Shown: piece after piece, positions 53,990-64,000 of the stretch
How the letters are laid out: every line of letters begins with the position of its first letter
Position numbering within the stretch: position 1 is the stretch's first letter
NCBI RefSeq assembly: GCF_000315625.1
Contig: NW_005434636.1
Coordinates: 514,424 to 578,423, forward strand
Length of the DNA: 64,000 bases
Direction of reading: 5' to 3'
DNA from: Guillardia theta CCMP2712
Lineage: Eukaryota > Cryptophyceae > Pyrenomonadales > Geminigeraceae
Program-made: the position numbers and the translations under genes
Notes under the pieces: model-generated
What the model was told of the DNA's origin: nothing
Seen by the model: the letters and a program-made list of their open reading frames with translations, nothing else
Databases searched by the model: none

Positions 53990-54867
53990 AGATGTTTTGG
54001 TGTAGTTACTAGTGTAATACATTTATGTGCAATACAGAAGAGCATAGTACCTGTCGGAGATGTCTACAAACATGCAAGTGCAATACCAGATAACTGGGGA
54101 TGGGGGTGAAGGAGTATGCGCAGGTTTGACAGGATCAGGTACAGACACATTGGGAAGTTGGATGCTATCCTGCATGCAACAACGATTACACCTTGTCACT
54201 TCTATAATGTTCATGGGGATGGGATCATGGGACAAGTGCGGGGTAAGGGGAGCTTGAAGATGCTTTTGTGATTAGGGTGTGGATGATCGTGCAGTGTACA
54301 AAGGAAACAAGCGTGATATGGTTGCTCAAGGGACTTGCATATTGGAGACAGTTGGGGATGGACGACATCATGATAATGACAACTTGGGAATCTCAACAAG
54401 ACAAGTATGATTCTTCAGACCATGTTCTTCTCTAACATGAAGGTTTTCTATCCTTATCATGATTGAAAGATGTGTAGAAGTAATGCGCAACTATTTTTCA
54501 GACCATGTTCTTCTCTAACATGAAAGGTTTTCTATCCTTATCATGATTGAAAGATGTGTAAAAGTAATGCACAACTATGCCTAGAATGATCCTAAGACGT
54601 GATCGGATGTAGAACACCATCATCCTTGCTCTAGGGCGGCGTCGATGCTCTTCATTGTGCTTCCTGCATTGTCAACGTTACTTAACTAAGAAAGTTTACT
54701 CAACTTTAAGTAAAAGAAAGGGCTCCATATAGAATCCGTGCTATTCTTTCTATACATATGTATCCGATTTTCGGGTTTAGGTCATAAAACAAACCTTTTT
54801 TTTAGGGGCGGAAAAGAAAATGGGCAATCTGATGGACAACCGAGCCTGATGAGAAGAGGAGGAAGGT
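53990..54867. other. Intergenic region with an 83-bp tandem duplication
   Basis: No supported gene. It contains the duplication at 54416-54581 and, near 54690-54715, tttactcaactttaagtaaa, similar to the ends of the GC-rich elements. Confidence 0.5.
54416..54581. repeat. 83-bp tandem duplication
   Basis: Two copies starting cagaccatgttcttctct, period 83 bases, differing at a few positions (for example aagg versus aaagg, tagaagt versus taaaagt). Two units only. Confidence 0.9.
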
Positions 54868-56914
54868 ATGCTTGAAATCAGGATGAGAGGGGTACTTGAG
54901 ACACAAAAGATGCATGTCTGGTTGATTCTTTTCATGATGAGCATAACGATGAGTTTAACGGGTGGCGTATCAGACATACTGAGTGATATTGCGAGCATAC
55001 AAATCTCACGACCAAAGCAAGGCGAGCTCATAGAAGAAGGAAGCTTGATGGTTGAGTGGAAGCTGAAAGGGCTGCAGGAAGATACAGACCAGGGCCTACA
55101 GGTGGTGATCATGGTCAACGGCTTGGTTGTGCACGTTTCACGGCCGGAAGATGGCCGCGTGTCAATGCAGGATGTTCGAGCTGGAATTTTCCTTCACGTG
55201 CATGCCTTCCTAGCAAAGTATGAAGAAGAGGAGGGAATAACTAACGTTTCTTCGTCATCGAGTATAGAATGCAAGATAGTCTCGAAAGAAGCCATGGAAC
55301 GGCTGAGCAATGCACAAGCACACGGCCAAAGAGGAAACGTAGGACCTTCCATGTACACTCCATACATTCCAGCGAACAAAAGCGGAGAGCAGCCGGGAAG
55401 AGAACCAGTGATCATCTTTACTTTTCATTGCAACAGACCAGACCTTGTGCTCTTGCAGCATACAGCGCTGAGCCACTTCATGCTGGATGAATTCAAGCTG
55501 ATCGTGATCAATGACGCTCAAGCACATGATACTAGAAAAGAGATCGAACGTGCCAGCCTTTCAGTAGGAGCAGATCATTTCATCACACCGGATTATTTCG
55601 ATCACAGCGATCCTTCTTATATTGTCGGCAAAGTTGTAACGTGGGCAGTTCAAGAGATTGCACTCATCAAGTACAACGACTCTGTAATGTGAGTTAGTTT
55701 CTTTCAGTCATTGCAATGCTCAGAGGGATTGAGTGCTTTTCATGCAGTTTCCTTCTAGAAGGCGATATGTTTCCTATTGCCAAGTTTTCTCCATTACACT
55801 TTATCAAAGGTTACAATCTAGCTGGAACACACCAAGGCCGACGACATCACAAAACTGGTTTTCTGTTGAGGTTAGCTGAATTGCCGTGCTTGTTCATTGA
55901 ACTCTAAAGAGTTCTCCTCACACACTTCTGAATTCCTAGGTACCTCTGGGTCGGGTTGCTATTTCTTGATCTTCGGGATCTACCGAACAAAAACTTGTTG
56001 AATATGATCCCGGCTGTTGTTGGAGACGTTGGTGGAGATACTGCCTCGTCATTGCATCTTTTTCTTGATGCTTCGCCTAACGTGAGATTTCACACCAATC
56101 AAATTCTTGACTGTGTAATGTCATACTTGAAGTCTTGCCTTGTAAACACCATGAACCGAATGAAAAGCACAATGTCCTTCTTGTCATGTCTGACTTGCTT
56201 TCATCCAACAGAAGATTGCTTCTTGTCGTGTCTGACTTGCTTTTATCCAACCGAAGATTGCGATTTACAAATTTGTAGGTTAAAGTACGAAGAGCATTGC
56301 ACACTTCGCACATCCATGAAGACTTTAACAACAAGTATATACTTCCAAAACAAGCTCTGGACAAGTATCAAGATTCCTTCAGAATTGAGGTAACCCAAGC
56401 TTGTTTCATGCTCGCCCAGCTCATTTCATTCACTTATAGATTTATGAGAGATCCTTTCTCCACTACGGATCAGCAAGGTGACAAGCTGCTGCATCTGCCT
56501 TTCACATCCTCGATTCCGAGGTTTCTGCTGCTGTGCTGACTCCTTTCGAACTGGTTCAATCAGCAATTGGAAGATTGGGCGTTCCTTCGAATACTTTAAC
56601 TCAGGTTTCATGATCGCTCGGATATGATTTTTGATCAAGCAAGAGTAATCTTCAGTGCAGCCGAAGATTTTCTGCCATCCAAAACCAAATTTGTGTTCTG
56701 GTTTGTTCAAAGTGCTGTAAACGGGAGCTTGAAGGTTAGTTGGAGTGTGGAGTAATTATTTGTTATTTCGAGATACTCTGTGATTATGTGCAATGATTTC
56801 TTCATTGCCAGCTTGACGACTTCGATTTCGTCTATGAGCATGGCACGTGGGAAAATGCAATCGGACCCATCTCGGAAGCCTTGCCGCAAGAACAAGACAG
56901 ATCTGAGCTTTGAG
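54868..56914 (+). CDS. Type II membrane or secreted glycosyltransferase-like protein, one frame break
   Basis: Exon 1 (54868-55688) has a hydrophobic leader (HVWLILFMMSITMSLTGG), a beta-rich region, then VIIFTFHCNRPDLVLLQHTA and LDEFKLIVINDAQ, the start of a nucleotide-sugar transferase fold. Exon 2 (55748-55870) gives FLLEGDMFPIAKFSP (D-x-D-like metal site, here E-G-D) and GYNLAGTHQ. Exon 3 (55940-56081) gives YLWVGLLFLDLRDLP and GDVGGDT. Exons 4-7 (56279-56389, 56440-56477, about 56568-56732, 56813-56914) give HIHEDFNNKYILPKQALD, ERSFLHYGSA, FEYFNSGFMIAR, DMIFDQARVIFSAAEDFLP and DDFDFVYEHGTWENAIG. Near 56630 the frame changes by one base between FNSGFMIAR and DMIFDQAR without an intron. Donor and acceptor sugars unknown. 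Endomembrane location inferred. Confidence 0.6.
56179..56262. repeat. 42-bp tandem duplication within an intron
   Basis: Two copies beginning tcttgtc(a/g)tgtctgactt, with three or so differences. They lie in the intron 56082-56278 of the glycosyltransferase-like gene. Confidence 0.85.
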
Positions 56915-56959
56915 AGGCCAACCGCCCCAGCTCAGCGGCTGAGGAGACTCGCCGCTCGA

Positions 56960-57590
56960 ATGAAGCTAAATTACACTGAGTCATTTGCAAGTTTAGACGG
57001 AGGCTCGTCACACTCGCCGCCGGACTCCGGAGCCTCGGAGGCGCCGACCCGCCAGTCCGACCGTCGGACCCGAGGCGCCCCGGCACTGAGTCACTCAGGC
57101 TCCGAGGCTCGGACTCTCAGTCGTGAGGCCGGCGGGGACTCCGGGAGCGGGGACTCGGTCGGAGGGGGGTGGTGGGGGGGGCCAACTTGTGATGATCCGC
57201 TCATGGCATCAGCTCCGACAGTGCACGCCGATCGGACTCGATAGAATTTGGACGACGGTAGTACCGCCGGGATCGAGTCCCCCGGGCCGGGCCGGGCCCG
57301 GGTGGCAACGGCGTGCAGCGGCCCATCATGATGCGGCCCGCGGCCGGGCGGCTGATTGCGACCCGGCGAGTTTCCCGGCCGGGCCGGGGCCCGCCCCCGC
57401 GCTGGACCCGGGCCGTCCGAGTCGCCCGGCCCGGGAGCCTCCGGGAGCCTCCGGGCCCGATCATCGGATAGTGCGGTCCCGAGTCCGACGGCCCTCAGTC
57501 CTGGAGTGCCGCCGCCGACCGTCCGATCTTTACTCAAAGTTAAGTTAAGTCAGTACGAGGATAATGAGTAAAGTAATTCAGTCGGTGGTG
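56960..57590. mobile_element. Large GC-rich palindrome-laden element, copy D
   Basis: The segment is extremely GC-rich in its centre (gggccgggccgggcccggg type runs, 57280-57470). It begins near cactgagtca and ends with tttactcaaagttaagtt followed by aagtcagta. Many internal gactcggag/ctccgagtc boxes occur in both orientations. Open frames across it are by-products of GC content, with no domain. It is the longest of four related pieces in the window. Confidence 0.45.
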
Positions 57591-58285
57591 ACGGTCGGCT
57601 TGGCAAAATTCTATTTCCGGCATAATATTTTGCATTCCCTTTACCACCCCCACCCTCAGTGTATCCCTAATTTCTTGTTGGTCAAGGTGTATCATCTACC
57701 CCTCTGTTAGATCCCCACCCTAGTCCAGTTATCACCCTACCCACCCATGCTAGCCTTACAGTACCTCTACTACCCTCCTTAAAAAATCTTTCCCTGCAGG
57801 GGTAAGTACCCACCCTTCTGCCTGACCTTCAGGTGGCATCACAAAACTTTTTTTCCTGTGTGGATCCGCAATGGCGGGTGTGTGAGAGTGGAACGGTAGA
57901 GCCGCGAGTCGATGGCTTGTCCTGTAGCGCTTATGCTCTTCCTGCACCCTCTCACAATCGTCCAGCCCCTATTTCCTCTGATGCATCACTCCCCTCTCAC
58001 TCCACATCTCTCATCACTGACTGTTCACACCCCTCACGTGCTTGATGCTTTTCCACGTCAGCATTGAGGTTGAGTGGCAGACAAGCGCACCATAATGCAC
58101 AAGGAGAACTGTGTCTTTATACCAAAGACGACATGCAAGCAGATCAATGAAATTAAGACTAACTTAAGGTCTATTTGACCCCTTGTAGGAAATGCTAGAT
58201 GCTTTCTTCTGTGTGCTTCTTGTTCTTTCTAATTTCAAGTACAGGTTGGATTGAACGGACAGGTTGAAAATACAGGCCAGGAAAA
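57591..58285. other. Intergenic region upstream of the helicase gene, with TACCCC patch
   Basis: From about 57640 to 57830 the plus strand is rich in ccacccc, tacccct and accctac runs. The remainder is ordinary and probably includes the helicase promoter. Confidence 0.45.
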
Positions 58286-61200
58286 ATGGCTGATGTTGAT
58301 GTTGATGTTGGTGAGGGCAATGAGCCCACGCTTGATGTCGATCTCCTGTCCGACGATGAGGATGAGGAGGAGGAGGAGGAGCATGAGATCACCGAGGTTG
58401 ATGACGACACTCCCGAATACGATGAGAACCTCCCCCCTGAAGATCAGCTGATGGATTTCAGCTATGCTGCCATCAAGATTATCCGTTGTGACTTCCTCGG
58501 AGAGTTCGGAGCGGCTGAGAAATGCTTGATTGATGGAGATGCGCTGGTGGCCAAAGCTCTTTCAGAGTCGCATCTTGATTGGTCTGCTGGAGGTCAGAGT
58601 CTTCCCATCGTGCACACCTTTGAGAAGATTCTACATGACCTGAGCATCCGAGGAGCAAACTTCTCTTTGTTCTTCTTCAAGTCAAACTCGTGCTTGTGGA
58701 AACGCCTGGCCCCTTCCGCCCACGCGATGCGCGAGATAATTATCCAGCACCTCCTTGTAGTTAACAAGCTGCAGCAGATACAGTCGAAACCGCCTGCTGT
58801 TGAATTGTTCATGCTAGAAGGCGCATGGTGGGGTGATAAGCAGGACTGGAACGACATGATCGACCACGCCAGCCCCGCATACATTATGACTGACTTTGGC
58901 TGGAAAGGGATCCAAGATCGTGTAGTGCTTGCCATCACCAGAGGCTTTGTCCACTTCGTCCACGGGTCTCATCACCAAGTCGTCACACTCGCTGACTTCG
59001 AAGTGGAGGGATCTCGTACTATGAGCAACAACATGCAGCCTCCAAGACTTCCATACTCCCGCGAGAAGATCTCAAAAGCGCTTACTAAGCTTATTGCGAA
59101 GGAGAGCGAAGCGTTGAAAGCAGTCTCAACATCCGATCAGGTATGTTTGAATTCACTAGCATGTTCTCTGGTGAATCTTATGCTGTTGTTAGGATATCGG
59201 TGCGATCGAAATCGTAGAACAAAGTCTTCGAGACACTCTTGCCATCGCTGCTCTCAAGGCAGCTGCAAAGAAGGAGGTGGGAGGCGACCAGACGAAAGAC
59301 ATGATTGTCACTTTCTGCTTGACTCTAGCCATGTGCAAATATTCCTCTCTTAAGGAGCGTTCTCTTTCGTTTTCTTCTGATATGATTGAGAAATGGCGCA
59401 GTGAGAGTGACGGCTGGGGAACAACAGCAAACTCTTTCCTTGAAGCGATGTTCAGAACGATTGCTTGTTGCCTGGAAGATCCACAGACCGCTGGCAAAAC
59501 AGGAAAACTTCTTGCAGCAGTTTCGAAGGAAAGTGACAATCGCTTGGCGGACATCGTTGACGGGCGTATGTTTCATGCGCTCCTTGCGCGCACAATGGCT
59601 GAAGGCAATTTGAAGTTGAATGCTAACGTGTCATCGTACGCTCAGAAGCTGATTGACTTGATCTATCCTGGAGGTCAGATTCAGTGCGGAAAGATGGTCA
59701 GCTCTGTTTCAGGGCAGGCTGCCAATGCAAGCAAAGAGTTCATTTTGGCGATGGTCGCAGCTGTTTCAGCTCGTAGCCAATCGTGTTCAAACACTCTCTT
59801 GCCGTTAGATGGAAAGCATCTTGTCAACATCGTGCAAGGAGATCTTGCATCTGTTATGTCGGATCTAGAGAACAAGAACTTTGACCACAGCAAACACGTG
59901 CTGGGCAAGTTCCGTGATCGTCGATACAAGGACGTGGAGCCATTAGGGGATGAACCAGATCCCTACACCTACAGGACTTCTGAGGAAGAAATTGTGATTA
60001 AGAAAGTGAACAAATGGAACAACGCTGCTCGACAAGCTCAGCTCAGCGCTCGCTTCTCATCAGGATACATAGATTCTTTGTTGCTTGGTACTCCGTTGAA
60101 GCGGCAAGTGATCGCGCAGCCACTGACTAGTGAGGAGTTTGAACGCCGTAAAACTACTGCGAAAGAGAGGCTGGTGAAAGATGCTGAGATGGAAAGACGA
60201 ATGGCAAAGACAGGAAAGGATCCCTCCGAGAAAGCTGACAGTGCCAAACCTGGAAAGGAGAAGAAAGAGAAGAAGGGCGGCAAGGGCCAGCAGTCGTCTG
60301 GCAAGGCTGAGGCGATCAAGGCTGAGGCTGAGAAGAAGAGGCTGGAGAAAGTGGAAGCCAACAAGCGGGCTAACTTGGACCACGTGATCAAGCATGCGCC
60401 TAAAGACCTCAAAACAGACAATGAGGCGCTTCTGAAGCATCTTGAGGAACTCAGAGTTTGCGCTCAGCAGTGTATCAATGACAGCGCCCCGTCGATAGCG
60501 ATTGAGGCCGAAATGACAGCTCTTGGGCATGTGCTTGAGGCCATCAAACGCGACAAGAAGGAAGACCTGCTCGTCAAGCGGCACATCAAAAACGCTTTCG
60601 TCATATTGCAGCGCATCTTGGTCACTTGCAGATCAAACGTTACCGGCGAGAAAGCCGACGATCTTGTCGAAGCAGCAATCTCCCTAGGATTTGATGATCT
60701 TGCCAAGGCTATTGAGGACATTGGCAAGGGAGATGGGGAAGGCGGAGGTGATGGGAAAGAGAAGAAAGACAAGAAAGATAAGAAGGTAAGTCCCTCGTAT
60801 TGTTGATGCTTTGATGGTGTTTTGCCTGTGATGTGTTTCCTTGCGTGACTGACGTATTGCCAAGGATAAGAAGGACAAGAAAAAAGACAAGGACGATGAC
60901 GACAAGAAGTCGAGCAAGCTTCCGAAGAAGCTCGTCCAGCTGCCTGAGCAGTCTGCGATCCGATATCAGGTTGCCGTTGCTCCTGAGCACTTGAGAAGGC
61001 CAGCTGGAGTAGAAGGAGACGAACGCGTGCCTTTCAAGCCTGACGACTGGCAGCGAAAGCTGTTAGACATCATTGACTCGGGCAACTCAGCCCTCGTGGT
61101 GGCCCCGACAGCATCTGGCAAGACTTTCATTGCCTACTATGTGATGGAGATGTGCCTTCGAGCAAACGATACGGATGTTGTAGTCTATGTCGCTCCGACA

Positions 61201-64000
61201 TCAGCGCTGGTCGATCAGGTTTATCATGAGATTCAAGCTCGCTTCACCAAGCGCTATAACGGCGACATGCATCTTACGGGAATATTCAACACTTCTTATC
61301 GGAAGGAGCATCTCAAGTGTCAGGTGAACCTCTTGCCTGCTTTCTTCTTTCCATCTCACCAATTGTTCCCTTCTTCGCTTTCTTTCCGCATGCTCACGTT
61401 GGTTTCATCATTTGTTGTCCCTTCTTTGCACCCCCTTCCATGTCCTCTTATGAGTTTTCTCATTTTCGCCCAAAGATTCTGGTCGCTGAGCCGGAGTGCT
61501 TGGAAATTATGCTGCTGGATCCTGCCAACTCTGAGTGGGCCAAGGGGATACGCCACATCATCTTCGATGAAGTTCACTCGGTCGGAATGGTGGGGGGAGA
61601 GATTTGGGAGCGTATGCTCCTTTACACCTCCGCCCCCTTCATCGGCCTCTCCGCTACCCTTGGAGACATCGGGCGGTTTCGAGACTGGCTGTCGGATGTG
61701 GAGAAGAAGCGAGGGCGGGAGCTACACTTCGTACATCACAACGAGAGGTACAACGACCTGGCCCCCTTCATCTGGACCAACAGGTATGTCTTGCTGCTTC
61801 GATCGCAACTAAATCTCTGCTGCACAGAGAGAAGCTTGAGGACCAGATCGTCATGCTGCATCCTCTATGGGCGATCAACCGGCTGCTGACTGAGAGCAAG
61901 AGGTTTGAGTTCCCGTCAGACATGAAGCTGCTTCCCGAGCACTGTGCTCAGTTGTATGATGCCATGGCAAAAGCGGATGACAGTAAGGAGCTCAAGGACC
62001 TGTCGCCACAAAAGTACTTCCAGAAGCTATCTGATCCCTGCTTCAATATCAGCATGAGGGACGCAAGGGGCTGGGAGCTTGAGCTCAAGAAGTACTTCTG
62101 CTCCATGACCTACACCACGCAGAAGAAAGTATTGCAGGATATCATTCAAGCTACAGAAAACGCATGCAGCCACATCGAGACTCAGCTAACGAACAAGTCG
62201 GAGAGCAACTACCTCACTGAGTCCATCCTGCCCATGGCGAGATCTCTCCAGAAGGCTGACATGCTTCCTTGCATCGTCTTCCACATGATCCGTGACAACT
62301 GCGTGAGATTTGCCACGGCCCTAGAGAGCCAGCTGCGCAAGGAAGAGGAGCAAGCGCACCTGGCAGATGGACATGCCGAGAAGGTGGCGAAGCAAGAGAA
62401 GAAGGTTGAGTCGTTGATGAAGCAGCTGGAGAAGGAAGGGTGGAGCAAGGACAAGGACTCGAGCGAGGAGATGACTGATGAGCAGAAAGAGCTCATGCAG
62501 GACCTCGGGCTTGCCGAAGCGAAGCTGGCGAAGCTCAAGGCTGTGGATCCTCGCTTTGCTCTGATTCCTCCTGGTCAGGTTCAGGTGACGCCGGATGAAG
62601 TGGACGAGATGGTCGCCACCGGGTTCCGTAGGAAGTACTTCAACCCTAAGGATCCACTGCATCTCGCGCTGCTGCGAGGCATCGGAGTGCATCATGCCGG
62701 ACTTTCGAAGAAGTACAGGAGGGCAGTCGAGAGACTCTTCCGCATGAAGCGCCTGGCCATTGTCGTATCGACCGAGACGCTCGCCATGGGTATCAACATG
62801 CCAACCAAGACTTCGGTCTTCGCCGGCGACTCCCTGTTTCTCAATGCCATGACCTTCCGTCAAATGGCTGGTCGTTCGGGTCGTCGTGGCTTCGATCTCC
62901 GAGGTAACGTGGTGTTCATGGGCTTGAGACGCGAGAAGATCCAGCGGCTGCTGAACTCGGAGCTGCCGTGCCTCTCGGGCAACATGCTCTTGACCGCTAC
63001 CTACGTGCTGCGCATGCTCGTCAAACACGCCAGCATCCGCACGATTCAGGAGGCTGAGATCATCGCGCAGCGGAAGAAGGGTGAGGGCTTCATCGACCAG
63101 GTGGAGGATCAGGTCAAAGTGCTGCTGGACGAGTGGAGATCCACCAAGAGTATCACTGTCTCCGAGGAGGAGCAGAACAGACTCGCCAAGATGAGCGACA
63201 AGGAAAGGGCGGCCTACATAGAGCAGCAGAAGAATTCAGCTTTGACTCACATCAACTCACGCGATCTTGTACGTGCGCTCCTCGAAACGCCGGAGTCGAA
63301 GCTCGATGGGATTTTGCAGTCACTCGTCGACGACAGATCGCCGAAGCAGAAGCAGCTCAAGGAGTCAGCCCTCGAGACCCTCCGCTTTGCGTCCGCAGCT
63401 GCGAAGAAGCTGCAGGAGCTCATGGTAGCGGCAGAAAAGTCGCAGGCAGCTGACGTTGAAAGGGCTCGAGTGGATGCCGTGAGGAACCACAACGCTGAGG
63501 CCGTCGCGCGCATGGTCAACATGCCTCTCTTCTCCCCCAACGGCGCTCTCATGGCCAAGCAATACGCCTTCGCCTTCAGGTTTGCCGCTGAGTACCTCCA
63601 GCTTGAAGGCTTGCTGGACAGTTCTGCCTCGCCGCGTGACGTGGCGTGCATCATGGCGGGTAAGCAACTGAGAGCGGGGGAAGAGGGAGGGGTAAAGGAA
63701 GAAACGCTAACGTGGGGGAGAAAAACAGCGCGAATGACTTGACGGACAGGTCTCTTCAACGCTGAGCCCGCCAACTTTGCTGTGGTGAACTTCCTCCGCT
63801 CTCGACTGGTTGAGGAGATCTGCAAGAGATACATCGAAAACTCGGATGGATCCCAAGAGCCTCTGCCCGACAAGACTGAGCAGTCAGTGCTCGAACAGCT
63901 CGTCGCTGTCTTCTGCCACCTTTTCTCTGTGGTCAAGATTCCTCAATGGCATGTCGACTACCTCACGCAGAACCCTGCAAAGAAGGGGCCATGCCAGGTA
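58286..64000 (+). CDS. DDX60-type Ski2-like DExH helicase, truncated by the window end
   Basis: Six exons are visible: 58286-59140, 59193-60785, 60865-61323, 61476-61783, 61828-63659 and 63750 to the window end. The N-terminus is acidic (DLLSDDEDEEEEEE). About 750 residues follow, with DDX60-like stretches (DYxx-type FSLFFFKSNSCLW, and YIDSLLLGTPLKRQV) and a Lys-rich linker. The motor has FKPDDWQRKLLDIIDSGNSA, VVAPTASGKTF (Walker A), VVYVAPTSALVDQV, LVAEPECLEIMLL, IIFDEVHSVG (DEVH box) and GLSATLGD. The second lobe has RGIGVHHAGLSKKYR, VSTETLAMGINMP and QMAGRSGRRGFD, followed by the winged-helix region. This order and DEVH match DDX60/Ski2-like enzymes. Animal DDX60 acts in antiviral RNA responses; in protists the role is unknown. 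The 3' end lies outside. Confidence 0.88.

Noticed and set aside
54060-54257. Plus-strand open frame of 65 codons in accessory DNA
   Set aside because: No domain, no splice support, and it lies among duplications; chance is the simplest explanation.
57091-57571. Several overlapping frames of 70-148 codons on both strands
   Set aside because: They come from the extreme GC content of element D and encode Pro/Arg/Gly-rich sequence with no domain.

Overview
The window is eukaryotic nuclear DNA. Genes lie on both strands and are interrupted by many short introns (often 37-60 bases, GT-AG) whose boundaries keep conserved domains in frame. The content suggests a flagellated, photosynthetic protist: a nexin-dynein regulatory complex subunit (DRC1), a polycystin-type channel, a kinesin, MORN/coiled-coil proteins, an RWP-RK factor and a DUF1995/LPA3-like gene with a hydrophobic leader. 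A cryptophyte such as Guillardia theta fits best. That is inference from overall character, not a database match.

Layout. 0-8 kb: OGFr-domain gene (+), one long MORN/coiled-coil gene (-), and a small CDPF1-like gene (-) visible only after splicing. 8-14.6 kb: SWR1/SRCAP-class chromatin remodeller (+). 14.7-27.5 kb: a giant secreted or surface protein (-) of about 4,000 residues with at least 13 copies of a (L/F)P-D-x-(S/T)-G-T-(V/I)-I-T-(T/S)-G-N-(L/I) motif, ending in a phage-tail-fibre-type S74 intramolecular chaperone domain. 28-33 kb: DUF1995 gene (-) and a PKD2-like channel (+), divergently arranged. 33-39.5 kb: an odd cluster (-), with minisatellites, a truncated ubiquitin fused to a 2OG-Fe(II) oxygenase, a pseudokinase, and frameshifted kinase and U-box genes. 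40-50 kb: DRC1 (-), kinesin (+) with a downstream coiled-coil gene, and an M20 amidohydrolase (-). 50-58 kb: accessory DNA with GC-rich palindromic elements, short tandem duplications, a small RWP-RK gene, a recombinase-like fragment and a glycosyltransferase-like gene. 58-64 kb: a DDX60-type Ski2-like helicase (+), cut by the window end.

DRC1, the kinesin, the polycystin channel and the MORN protein could all serve a flagellum or its membrane. SWR1 and RWP-RK are nuclear. The S74 giant is the most unusual item: its architecture is that of phage fibres and tailspikes, carried by an intron-rich gene with a signal peptide. The 33-39.5 kb cluster is the second anomaly, because it pairs ubiquitin-linked and kinase-like genes with local gene decay. 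No tRNA, rRNA or CRISPR array was recognised.
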